DNA of 64,000 nt from Arthrobacter sp. Soil782. GTDB lineage: Bacteria > Actinomycetota > Actinomycetes > Actinomycetales > Micrococcaceae. This document shows positions 56,464 to 64,000 of this stretch, one piece after another (position 1 is the first letter of the stretch; every line of letters begins with the position of its first letter). A program made the position numbers and the translations under genes. The notes beneath the pieces were generated by a model. That model saw nothing but the letters and a program-made list of their open reading frames with translations. It searched no databases and was not told the DNA's origin. The stretch is taken from positions 129,237-193,236 of the forward strand of contig NZ_LMSO01000009.1 in the NCBI RefSeq assembly GCF_001428435.1. The letters run 5' to 3'.

Positions 56464-57845
56464 GCTGCTGCCTTCCGGAGGATGAGGGCGAGGTCGGACA
56501 GGTTTCCGAGGGTGAGCACGGTGAGATCTCCGATCGTGGCCCGTCCCGGATCCTGGTCACTCACGCAACGGATGGCAATGCATCTGATGCCGGGCGGAAC
56601 CGAGGCGGCTGCGGAGCGGAGCTGGGACGGGGTGACGTGTGGGCCCACCACGAAGAACACAACCGAGGCATTCGGTACCGAATCCGCCGTCGTCCTCGCA
56701 AGGTCCACTGCGGTGAGGCGCCGGTTCCGGCCCTCGATCCGCGTCATGTCATCGAGCAGGTTGCGCCCGGTTTCGGAGCGCACTGGGCCGTCCTGGGTGA
56801 GCACGCTCAGGTTCCGCTGCTCGCGGATGGCCTGCAGTCCGATGGAGCCGGCAACGGACACGCCGAGCTCGAACTCGGCGTCTGATGCGTATTCGGATGT
56901 GTTGGTTGAGAGGGCAACGGCGAGGTGGGAGCGGCGGGTCTCCTCGAACTGGCGGACCATGAGCTGGCCGGTCCGCGCCGTCGTCTTCCAGTGAATGTGG
57001 CGGCGGTCGTCTCCGGGTACGTAATCGCGCAGCGCGTGGAAGGAGACGTCAGCGCTGGAGAGGTCCTTGGTGGGCAGTCCCTCCAGATCCTTGATGAAGC
57101 CGGCGGCCGAGCCGACCAGTGCCACCGTCCGCGGGTGCACGTACAGGTCGGTGGGTTCGGTCCAGAACACCTGGCGGCGCAGCAGGCTCAGCGGATCAGC
57201 GCGCACCGAGCGGACCGGCCCCACCACGATGACGGCGCGGCGCTGCGTGGGGATGGTGAACAGGTCTTCGTGCTGCTGGTTCGGCTTGAGTCTTGGCAGG
57301 TGGAAAATTGCCGTCGCCGCTCCTACCGGCAGCTCCAGCGAGGCCGGAAGCAGCGCCTTGGCTGAGGTGTTGGAGACGGCAACGCTTCCGACGGCGCGGT
57401 CCCCCACCGCCACGCGGGTACGCGTCAGGTCCAGCTCCACAGCGTAGGAGGAGCGGCCGAGAATGAATCCGACGGCCAGGAGAAAGAGAACCGTGCCCAG
57501 CAACGCTGCAACGAGCGCTTCCCGCCAGTCGAAGACAGAGCCGAGTGTCCAGAGTGCGGTGACAGTTGCGGCAATGATCCACCCGAGCGGACTGACCACT
57601 CCCACTACGGGGCCACAGTATTTCCCCAGTCCGTCGAGGATCCGGCTGGCCACCGGCGAGACTGCGTCCCGCACCAGCTGCCAGGCTTCCCGGGTCAGCG
57701 ACCGTGGGTGGAGACGGGATGACGACGTCGCGCGTTTCTGCCGACCCGTCCGTTCCGGGGACGGCTGGGACGCCCGACGGCGCGCAGGATCAGCCGCGCG
57801 CCGTCGTGAGGCGCTTTTTTCCGCGGTTTCCGTGTTCGTTGCCAT
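56460..57845 (-). CDS. DUF58 domain protein
   Basis: This 461-residue membrane protein has a disordered R/S/A-rich N-terminus, two hydrophobic helices (about 85-130), then a DUF58 domain. The family signature is visible as LRDYVPGDDRRHIHWKTTARTG followed by LMVRQFEE. The rest resembles a vWA-like fold. DUF58 proteins usually work with MoxR ATPases in assembling or activating cell-envelope complexes. It lies 15 bp after the MoxR gene and overlaps the transglutaminase-like start, the common MoxR-DUF58-Tgm order. Confidence 0.92.
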   Translation of the reverse strand: MATNTETAEKSASRRRAADPARRRASQPSPERTGRQKRATSSSRLHPRSLTREAWQLVRDAVSPVASRILDGLGKYCGPVVGVVSPLGWIIAATVTALWTLGSVFDWREALVAALLGTVLFLLAVGFILGRSSYAVELDLTRTRVAVGDRAVGSVAVSNTSAKALLPASLELPVGAATAIFHLPRLKPNQQHEDLFTIPTQRRAVIVVGPVRSVRADPLSLLRRQVFWTEPTDLYVHPRTVALVGSAAGFIKDLEGLPTKDLSSADVSFHALRDYVPGDDRRHIHWKTTARTGQLMVRQFEETRRSHLAVALSTNTSEYASDAEFELGVSVAGSIGLQAIREQRNLSVLTQDGPVRSETGRNLLDDMTRIEGRNRRLTAVDLARTTADSVPNASVVFFVVGPHVTPSQLRSAAASVPPGIRCIAIRCVSDQDPGRATIGDLTVLTLGNLSDLALILRKAAA

Positions 57846-57860
57846 GAATCCTCAGGAGTG

Positions 57861-58832
57861 TCAGGCGGTGGCGCGTTGCTGGGGAGCTGACACGTCGGCA
57901 AGCACGCGGCGCAGGACGGCCTCGGGTGTTGCTCCGGCGAACTCCGCTTCCGGGTCCATGACAAAGCGGTGGGTCCACACGTACGGCGCAAGTTCCTTGA
58001 CGTCGTCGGGCAGGACGTAATGCCTGCCCTGGCCGGCAGCCCAGACCTTCGCTGTGCGGACCATGGCCAGTGCCCCGCGCACGCTCACTCCGAGACGCGT
58101 CTCCGGTGCAGAGCGGGTCTCCTCCGTCAACCGGGAGATGTACTCGAGCACCGCGTTATCCACGTGGGTTTCCGTCGCCAGATCCGCCATGTCCTTGATG
58201 GCCTGGGTGGTGATGATCGGGGTCAGCGCCGCCGAACGGTCACGGGTGGCCGAGCCGCTGAGCAGTTGGACGGTGGAGGCATGGTCCGGGTAGCCGATCA
58301 TGGTCTTGATCAGGAAGCGGTCAAGCTGCGCTTCCGGAAGACGGTAGGTTCCGGCCTGTTCGATCGGGTTCTGGGTTGCGATCACCATGAACGGGCGGTC
58401 GTTGGTGTAGCTCACGCCATCCACTGTGACGCGGGATTCTTCCATGACCTCCAGCAGCGCCGACTGGGTTTTCGGCGAGGCGCGGTTGATCTCGTCTGCG
58501 AGTACGATGTTCGCGAAGATGGGCCCCTTGTGGAACTCGAACTCCTGCGTCTTCTGGTCATAGATGGTGATGCCCGTGACATCAGAGGGCAGAAGGTCCG
58601 GGGTGAACTGGATGCGGGAGTGCGTTCCCTGCACCGTCGCAGCGAGTGACCGCGCCAGCATGGTTTTTCCGGTTCCCGGAGCATCCTCGAGCAGCACGTG
58701 CCCCTCGGCGAGCATTGCGGTCAGGACAAGCCGTACCACGTGGGACTTGCCGAGGACGGCCTGCCCCACGTTGCCAACCAGCTTGTCAAACGTCCCGGCG
58801 AACCACGCGGCCTGTTCAGCGGTCATTGTCAT
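57861..58832 (-). CDS. MoxR-family AAA+ ATPase
   Basis: This 323-residue ATPase has Walker A EDAPGTGKTMLA (K56), Walker B IVLADEINRASPKTQ (D113-E114), sensor 1 ATQNPIEQAGTYRLPEAQLD and the C-terminal AAA lid (SVRGALAMVRTAKVWAAGQGR). MoxR proteins act as chaperones that insert metals or remodel partner vWA/DUF58 proteins. The ATG at 58832 has AAGGAAC upstream; a second ATG follows two codons later. It lies 82 bp after the surface-protein gene. Confidence 0.94.
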   Translation of the reverse strand: MTMTAEQAAWFAGTFDKLVGNVGQAVLGKSHVVRLVLTAMLAEGHVLLEDAPGTGKTMLARSLAATVQGTHSRIQFTPDLLPSDVTGITIYDQKTQEFEFHKGPIFANIVLADEINRASPKTQSALLEVMEESRVTVDGVSYTNDRPFMVIATQNPIEQAGTYRLPEAQLDRFLIKTMIGYPDHASTVQLLSGSATRDRSAALTPIITTQAIKDMADLATETHVDNAVLEYISRLTEETRSAPETRLGVSVRGALAMVRTAKVWAAGQGRHYVLPDDVKELAPYVWTHRFVMDPEAEFAGATPEAVLRRVLADVSAPQQRATA

Positions 58833-58914
58833 GATGATCTGTTCCTTTTTCTCTTGCGGAATCCGTGCTGCATCTGTACCTGTGGCGCGTCTATGCGTGT
58901 CCGTGTATGTCGAG

Positions 58915-61900
58915 TCAGCACGTCGGTGCTCCGCTCTCTACCTCTACGCTTGCGGCCTTGAACCATGCCCCACCGGCGCGCTTGACCCACTCACGGGAGG
59001 ACCCCGACTGGCCGCCCGCCTCAAAGACAGGGTACTGGCCGCCGTTCGGACGGACACATTCGATCTCGAAGCGGTAACCGTTCTCGAACCATCTGCCGCC
59101 GGCGTCGCTGCAGTTTTCCTTCGTCGCGGCCTTGCCATTGTTTGACTCGGGATACTCACAGGTGCCGAAGGTCAAGGTGTCCACCACAGTGCCGTACTTC
59201 TTCGGTGGTTGGGACGTTGTACCCGTGACTGTCTTGGTGGAACGTTGGCCTTCGGAGTCCGTCACCGTGACGGTGATGGTCACGTCCCGGTCATAGCCGA
59301 TGACGCCCGACCGTCCCTGCCCGCCGCTGGCAGGGACGGAACCCCGCTCACCACCGGCTTCCCAGGTAACCGACTCCACCGGGCGTCCGTTGGACGGCGT
59401 GGCGCCGATGGTAAAAACAACCTGCTCTCCCGACGGCGACGGACTGACCGACGGCGTATTCGGTTGCCCGAACGGGACCACGGCGTTGGACTGCGTTGCC
59501 GGGCCGGGGAACGAACTGCCGTTGACGGTGTTCACCGCGCGCACGCCGACCGTGTAGGACTCCCCGTTGCTGAGGTTCCCGATGACTCCATTCGTGGGCA
59601 GCGCTGCGAATGCACCGTTGTTCAGCTGGTACTCGTACCTCGTCTGCTGCGCGGTGGCCCCATTGGCTTCAGGTTGCCCGTGCTTCACGGTGAGGGTGCG
59701 GTCGCCGGGGGTTGCCTGCACCGCAGGTACCGCGCCCGGCGCACCCACTGCCTGGCGTGGCTCGGACGGTGCGCTTGCAGCTGACGTTCCCGCCTTGTTG
59801 GTGGCGGTCAGGGTGAAGGTGTACGGGCTCTGCGAGTTCGGCACCGTCACCGTGGTGTTGAAAACCGACCCGGACAGCTCGGCTGACCGCAGCGCGCTGC
59901 CGTCGTGGAAAGTCGTCAGGGTGTAGGACTCAATTTCCGCACCGTTCTTCTCCGCGGTGGAAGGCTGCGCCCAGGAGACCGACAGGACGGAGTTCGCTGA
60001 ACCGCCCTGAGACGAGACCTGTGCCGTTGGCGCTGCAGGAGCCGTGGGAACCCCCGCAGGAATCTCAGCCGCGGAGTAGGTACTCCAGTCAGACGGGTCC
60101 GGTGCCTTATTGAACGCGCGCACGCGAACCTTGTAAGGAACTCCGTTCTCCAGGCCTTCCCAAGTGGCCGAGGTTCCCGCAAGGCCGCTCTTCTGGAATT
60201 CGCCGCTTGGCGGCGCAGGCGAGATTTCAAGGTCATAGCTCTCAACCGGCGAGCCCTCGGTCGCAGGCACAGCCCAGGCAACGCTGAGCGATCCGTTCCC
60301 GAAGACAAGGTTTGGAGCGGCGGGCGTGGACGGCTTCTCATCCGGTCGTGCGGAGGCGGACGCTCCCGACGCCGGTGACTCACCGACGTCGTTCACTGCC
60401 ACCACCGTGAAGGTGTACTCCGTGTTGTTGGTGAGCCCGGTGATGCTGCAGGTCGTGGCCGGGCAGTCCTGGCTGGCACCGCCGCTTCCTGTGACCCGGT
60501 AGCCGGTGATCCCGGATCCGTTGTCCGCCGGCGGATCCCAGGAAAGGACGACGGTTTCGCTGCTGACCTCACCAACGGACGGTGTCGAGGGAGCGTCCGG
60601 GGCACCCTTGACCGTGAGGCGGATGCGGCCGTCAACCTCACGTTCCGGATCCGCGGTCCGGTCACCGATGCGGTACTGCACCACGAGCGTCCCGACGAAG
60701 TCCTCGGCAGGCGTGACGGCCACGGAATCGCCCTGCGCACTGGCCGATCCCGAGCCGGTCTCCGTACTGACCGACAGCAGCGTCAGTGGGGAGTCCGGAA
60801 AGGGGTTCGTGTCATTGGCAAGGACATCGACCACGACGGTTTCACCCTGAACGGCGTTGCGCTCGATGTCATCATTGGCAACGGCCAGCGGACGGGTGGA
60901 GCTGACCACGGCGACGTTGATGGCTGCCTCCACCGGATCGCTGCGCCCATCGGTCGCGGAGAACCGGACGGGATGGACCCGATCCTTGTCCGCTGAGCCC
61001 GCAGACACAGTCAACCCTGAGCCGTCAAGGTTCGCTGTGAGTCCGTCTGGAACCTCGCCGAGCAGGGCGAACGAGAGCGTATCAGCCTCGTCCATGTCTT
61101 CTACCAGCTTCGCGAGATCAATCGAACCGATCTCCTGCTGCGCGACCTGCAGTTGGCCCGAGCGCGCCTCGGGTGGGTGGTTCCGGTTGGGGTCCGGGAG
61201 GACCATGATGCTGACAGTCAACATCGACTTCAGCCCATCGGGGTCATCCACGGAGGTTCCATCTGTGACTTCGAAGCTCACGGAAGCTGCCCCGGAGTAG
61301 TCTTCCGAGGACGTGAAGGCGAGGGTGGTGGCGTCCCGGACCAGCGGCGCGCTGTTCGAGGCCACCGCGGTGACCTTCGCGTCGTCGGTCAGCTGCACGG
61401 TGCGGCCCTCGCGCACCACCACCAGTTCGGTGAGGTCAAGGGTCAGTTCCTCGCCGCTCATTACTTCCTGGATGCCGGCGTCGAGCAGTGCGGGCGGCTG
61501 GTTTGCGGTTCCGGGAAGGTAAATGAACGCCGTCGCCTGAAGCCCGTCAATGTCGGTGACCGTGTACGGGATGGTCTGGGCCGCCGGCAGCAACTGCACA
61601 TTGACGATGCTCGCGTTTCCCTCACCCGGCCGCACCGAGGCGGTTACGGTGTCTTCGGGGAACGCGATCTGCAGCTCTTCCGGTGAGCCGTCGCGGTCCG
61701 TGTCGTTCTCCAGCACAGGCACGTCAACGGCGGCCTTGCCGAGCGTCTCCGGAAAGGAGATCCGGTCATCGTGGGCGACGGGCGCAAGTCGTGGCGCATC
61801 CGGACTGGTCTGGACACGCACGGTACCCATCGCGGTTCCGCCGCGGCCGTCGTCGACCGTGTACCGGACTGCGGTGGTGCCGGCCTTCTGTGGTGAGGTG

Positions 61901-64000
61901 AAACGCACCTTCCGGTCGTAAATTTCCGCCTCGATCCCGCCGGCGGCTTCAAGTCCGTCAGGCAGCAGCGCGAGGGCATCGCCGTCGGGGTCTGAATCGT
62001 TCGAGAGCACATCGACAGTAACGTTTCGGCCGGGAAGGACGTCCACCGAATCATCCACCGGAACCGGAATCTGATTGACGGTGCTGGGCAGCGCGATGCC
62101 CACCAGCACAGTGCCGGTTGAGCGCGCGCCGAACCTGTCGGTCACAACGTAGCTGAAGGAGTCCTGGCCAGAGGTGTCCGTCGCCGCCGTGTACTCAATG
62201 AAGGTGGCGCCGACCCTCACCGTCCCCTTGGAGGGCGCCTGGTCAATGCCCACCAGTGATACCGAATCACCGTCCGGGTCGATGCCGGTCAACGGAATCG
62301 GGATACGCAGGGTGTTTCCCGAAATTGCGCGGGCCTTGACCGTCTCCGGGAGCGGTCGGGAGTTGTTCTCCTCGTCGATCGCCGTCACGCGGAACAGGAC
62401 CCGGGCTGAATCTTCCTGCCCATCGGGGCCGCGGACCGCGTAGATGGCGCGGTAGGTTCCCGGGGTGCTGCCTGCTTTGAAGCGCAGGCTGTTGCCGGAG
62501 ACCGCAAGGAGGCCCTGACCGGGCGTGATAGTCTCCACCAGTTCCGGAGCCAGGGTCAACTCACCGCCGTTTGGGTGGGTGTCATTGCGCAGCACCTCAA
62601 CCGTGGCGACGTCTCCGGCGCGGACCGTGATTTCGTCGTCGGCCGCGCGGGGAGGCTGGAGTTTCGCGGGAGCCGGAATGGGCACGACCGACACCTGGCC
62701 CGTTGAACTCATCCGTCCGTTGGACACGCTGTAGGTGAGGGTGGTTCGTTCCTTGAGCCCGCGGGTATCGCTGATCCGCAGGATATTGTGGCTCAGGATG
62801 GCCACAGTGACCGGTGAATCGGCTGGCAGCGAGACGGACTGGACCACCAGAACGCCGCCGCCGGGGTCGGTGTCGTTGGCAAGCACGTCTACAAGCGTTT
62901 GACCGCCGGTGGGCAGCAGTGCGCTGTCGCGGACCGCGACGGGTGCTCCCGCCGCTCCACCCTCGGGCAGCACGTCGATCCGGATGATGCCCGGCGCGCT
63001 GGCCGGGCCATTCGCTACGACGTAGTCGAGGTAGATGGGCCCCGGAGTGTCTGAGCGGAACGTGAACGTACCCACCTCATAGTTGGGGGTGACCTCCGCG
63101 CTCGCACCGCCATTGACCCGCGTCAGCCGCAGTCCCCTCCCGGAAGGATCGAGGTCATTCTCCAGCGGAGCCACGAGGAGTTCCTCCCCCGCGTTCACGG
63201 TGAGGTGGTCCGGGTTGGCAATCGGCGGAACATCCCCGGGTGGTCGAACGTCAACGACGACGACACCCTCGGTGGTTTCGCGGCCGTCGGACACGCTGAT
63301 GGCCACTTCCTTCTCTCCGACTTGTGCGCCGCCGTCGGAGAAGGTGAGGAGTCCGTCATCGCGGTGCTTGGCGCTGTCGCCGTCGGTGGTTGCTGTGGCG
63401 GACTGCAGGTAGAGGTCGTCGCCGTCCGCGTCCGTCCAGTCGGCGAGGATGTGCTGGTTGGCGCTCTGCCCCTGTTCGAGAACAATGCGGGTCTTGCGCT
63501 TCTGCAGCGGTGGCTCGTTGGAATCGGCGGATCGCACGTTCAGCGTCATGGACGCGCTGTCCCGGCCGCCGCGGCCGTCGTCGACCGCGTAGTCGAAGGT
63601 GTGCCGCCCGGGTGGGACGTCTGCGCCAAGCACCACCTGGAGACCCGTGGCATCATAGACCGGCTGAATAGCGCCGACGTCGGGCAGGCCCTCCGGAACC
63701 GTGACGGTGAGGAGGTCCCCGTCCGGGTCGGAGTCGTTATCCAGTACGGGCAGCAGAGTGGTGGAGCCTACGCGGGCGCCCAGCTCATCGTCCTCAGCAA
63801 CCGGGGGCTGGTTCTCCTTGGTGCGGTCCGGCAGCGTGTTGACCGGGTTCTCGCTGGCCGACTCCTCGTCTTCCTTATCGTCTTCCTCCGGCGGCGGGAT
63901 GATCTCGTCCCAGTTCTGCACCAGCAGCATGTTCTGCTGGACCAGCCAGATGTTGCCGCCGCGGATGTCATTAAGCACGACGACGTCCCGGTTGGTCCGA
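58915..64000 (-). CDS. Giant Ig-like/FN3 surface protein (N-terminus outside window)
   Basis: At least 1695 codons read into the window edge without a convincing start. The visible part contains about ten Ig-like/cadherin-type units marked by repeats of the V-L-x-N-D-[ST]-D-P-x-G pattern (for example VDVLANDTDPGGG). Four FN3-like domains follow, with PSTPSVGEVSSETVVLSWDP as the first. A cysteine-containing C-terminal segment (FGTCEYPES, KENCSDAGGRW, IECVRPNGG, SGAPTC) ends the protein. It has no sortase motif. These domains suggest an adhesive or spacer fibre outside the cell. It fills the FN3-gene position of a PFNA cluster and is the first gene visible in the long transcript. Confidence 0.9.
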   Translation of the reverse strand, partial: RTNRDVVVLNDIRGGNIWLVQQNMLLVQNWDEIIPPPEEDDKEDEESASENPVNTLPDRTKENQPPVAEDDELGARVGSTTLLPVLDNDSDPDGDLLTVTVPEGLPDVGAIQPVYDATGLQVVLGADVPPGRHTFDYAVDDGRGGRDSASMTLNVRSADSNEPPLQKRKTRIVLEQGQSANQHILADWTDADGDDLYLQSATATTDGDSAKHRDDGLLTFSDGGAQVGEKEVAISVSDGRETTEGVVVVDVRPPGDVPPIANPDHLTVNAGEELLVAPLENDLDPSGRGLRLTRVNGGASAEVTPNYEVGTFTFRSDTPGPIYLDYVVANGPASAPGIIRIDVLPEGGAAGAPVAVRDSALLPTGGQTLVDVLANDTDPGGGVLVVQSVSLPADSPVTVAILSHNILRISDTRGLKERTTLTYSVSNGRMSSTGQVSVVPIPAPAKLQPPRAADDEITVRAGDVATVEVLRNDTHPNGGELTLAPELVETITPGQGLLAVSGNSLRFKAGSTPGTYRAIYAVRGPDGQEDSARVLFRVTAIDEENNSRPLPETVKARAISGNTLRIPIPLTGIDPDGDSVSLVGIDQAPSKGTVRVGATFIEYTAATDTSGQDSFSYVVTDRFGARSTGTVLVGIALPSTVNQIPVPVDDSVDVLPGRNVTVDVLSNDSDPDGDALALLPDGLEAAGGIEAEIYDRKVRFTSPQKAGTTAVRYTVDDGRGGTAMGTVRVQTSPDAPRLAPVAHDDRISFPETLGKAAVDVPVLENDTDRDGSPEELQIAFPEDTVTASVRPGEGNASIVNVQLLPAAQTIPYTVTDIDGLQATAFIYLPGTANQPPALLDAGIQEVMSGEELTLDLTELVVVREGRTVQLTDDAKVTAVASNSAPLVRDATTLAFTSSEDYSGAASVSFEVTDGTSVDDPDGLKSMLTVSIMVLPDPNRNHPPEARSGQLQVAQQEIGSIDLAKLVEDMDEADTLSFALLGEVPDGLTANLDGSGLTVSAGSADKDRVHPVRFSATDGRSDPVEAAINVAVVSSTRPLAVANDDIERNAVQGETVVVDVLANDTNPFPDSPLTLLSVSTETGSGSASAQGDSVAVTPAEDFVGTLVVQYRIGDRTADPEREVDGRIRLTVKGAPDAPSTPSVGEVSSETVVLSWDPPADNGSGITGYRVTGSGGASQDCPATTCSITGLTNNTEYTFTVVAVNDVGESPASGASASARPDEKPSTPAAPNLVFGNGSLSVAWAVPATEGSPVESYDLEISPAPPSGEFQKSGLAGTSATWEGLENGVPYKVRVRAFNKAPDPSDWSTYSAAEIPAGVPTAPAAPTAQVSSQGGSANSVLSVSWAQPSTAEKNGAEIESYTLTTFHDGSALRSAELSGSVFNTTVTVPNSQSPYTFTLTATNKAGTSAASAPSEPRQAVGAPGAVPAVQATPGDRTLTVKHGQPEANGATAQQTRYEYQLNNGAFAALPTNGVIGNLSNGESYTVGVRAVNTVNGSSFPGPATQSNAVVPFGQPNTPSVSPSPSGEQVVFTIGATPSNGRPVESVTWEAGGERGSVPASGGQGRSGVIGYDRDVTITVTVTDSEGQRSTKTVTGTTSQPPKKYGTVVDTLTFGTCEYPESNNGKAATKENCSDAGGRWFENGYRFEIECVRPNGGQYPVFEAGGQSGSSREWVKRAGGAWFKAASVEVESGAPTC

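Overview
The window is high-GC DNA densely packed with actinobacterial genes. The gene content suggests a member of the Micrococcaceae (Arthrobacter and relatives): a SAM-IV riboswitch on metX, GatCAB, a short alpha2-type glycyl-tRNA synthetase, a hut pathway that runs through HutF, and a PFNA-like kinase/FN3/MoxR/DUF58/transglutaminase-like cluster. This placement is inferred from gene content only. No insertion sequence, integrase, prophage or CRISPR array is visible.

1-11 kb is housekeeping. On the minus strand lie a truncated NAD(P)-binding protein, tRNA-Asn, and the series yibE/F-like, dusB, dgt and dnaG. A hydrolase and an acyltransferase lie on the plus strand, followed by glyS with a GNAT gene directly abutting it. 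11-19 kb holds a universal stress protein, a very basic 58-residue ORF with a strong ribosome binding site, a secreted M28 aminopeptidase, a DMT-type transporter, and an S4 protein. A methyltransferase gene flanked by an exact 24-bp direct repeat follows, then an esterase, metX with its SAM-IV leader, and a possible structured RNA between metX and a VOC gene.

19.6-28.2 kb is a complete histidine-utilisation region: hutH diverges from iclR-hutU, and a separate operon holds an M20 amidohydrolase, hutF and hutI. The M20 enzyme sits where an N-formylglutamate-processing enzyme would be expected. 28-33.5 kb carries a secreted AMIN-like protein, a K+/H+ antiporter pair (KefB/KhtT type), a D-amino-acid dehydrogenase-like flavoprotein, a PP2C-like protein and an APH-type kinase. 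33.6-42.8 kb has gatCAB, two GNAT paralogues flanking an ASCH gene and a possibly broken ORF, then the coupled series ligA, inositol monophosphatase and DUF2087.

42.8-64 kb is the most striking part: eleven same-strand genes. In transcription order they encode a giant Ig-like/FN3 surface protein (running off the window), a MoxR ATPase, a DUF58 protein, a cysteine-free transglutaminase-like membrane protein, a zinc-ribbon/RDD/FHA protein, a PP2C phosphatase, a zinc-ribbon/FHA protein, a Ser/Thr kinase with an extracellular FN3-like tail, another FHA protein, an FHA/FtsK-type EccC-like ATPase and a WXG100 protein. Five start/stop overlaps join the central genes. I read this as a PFNA-type phospho-signalling module joined to a minimal type VII-like secretion pair. 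Four recurrent T-[IV]-[ML]-[RS] motifs in the kinase and FHA proteins look like phosphothreonine docking sites.
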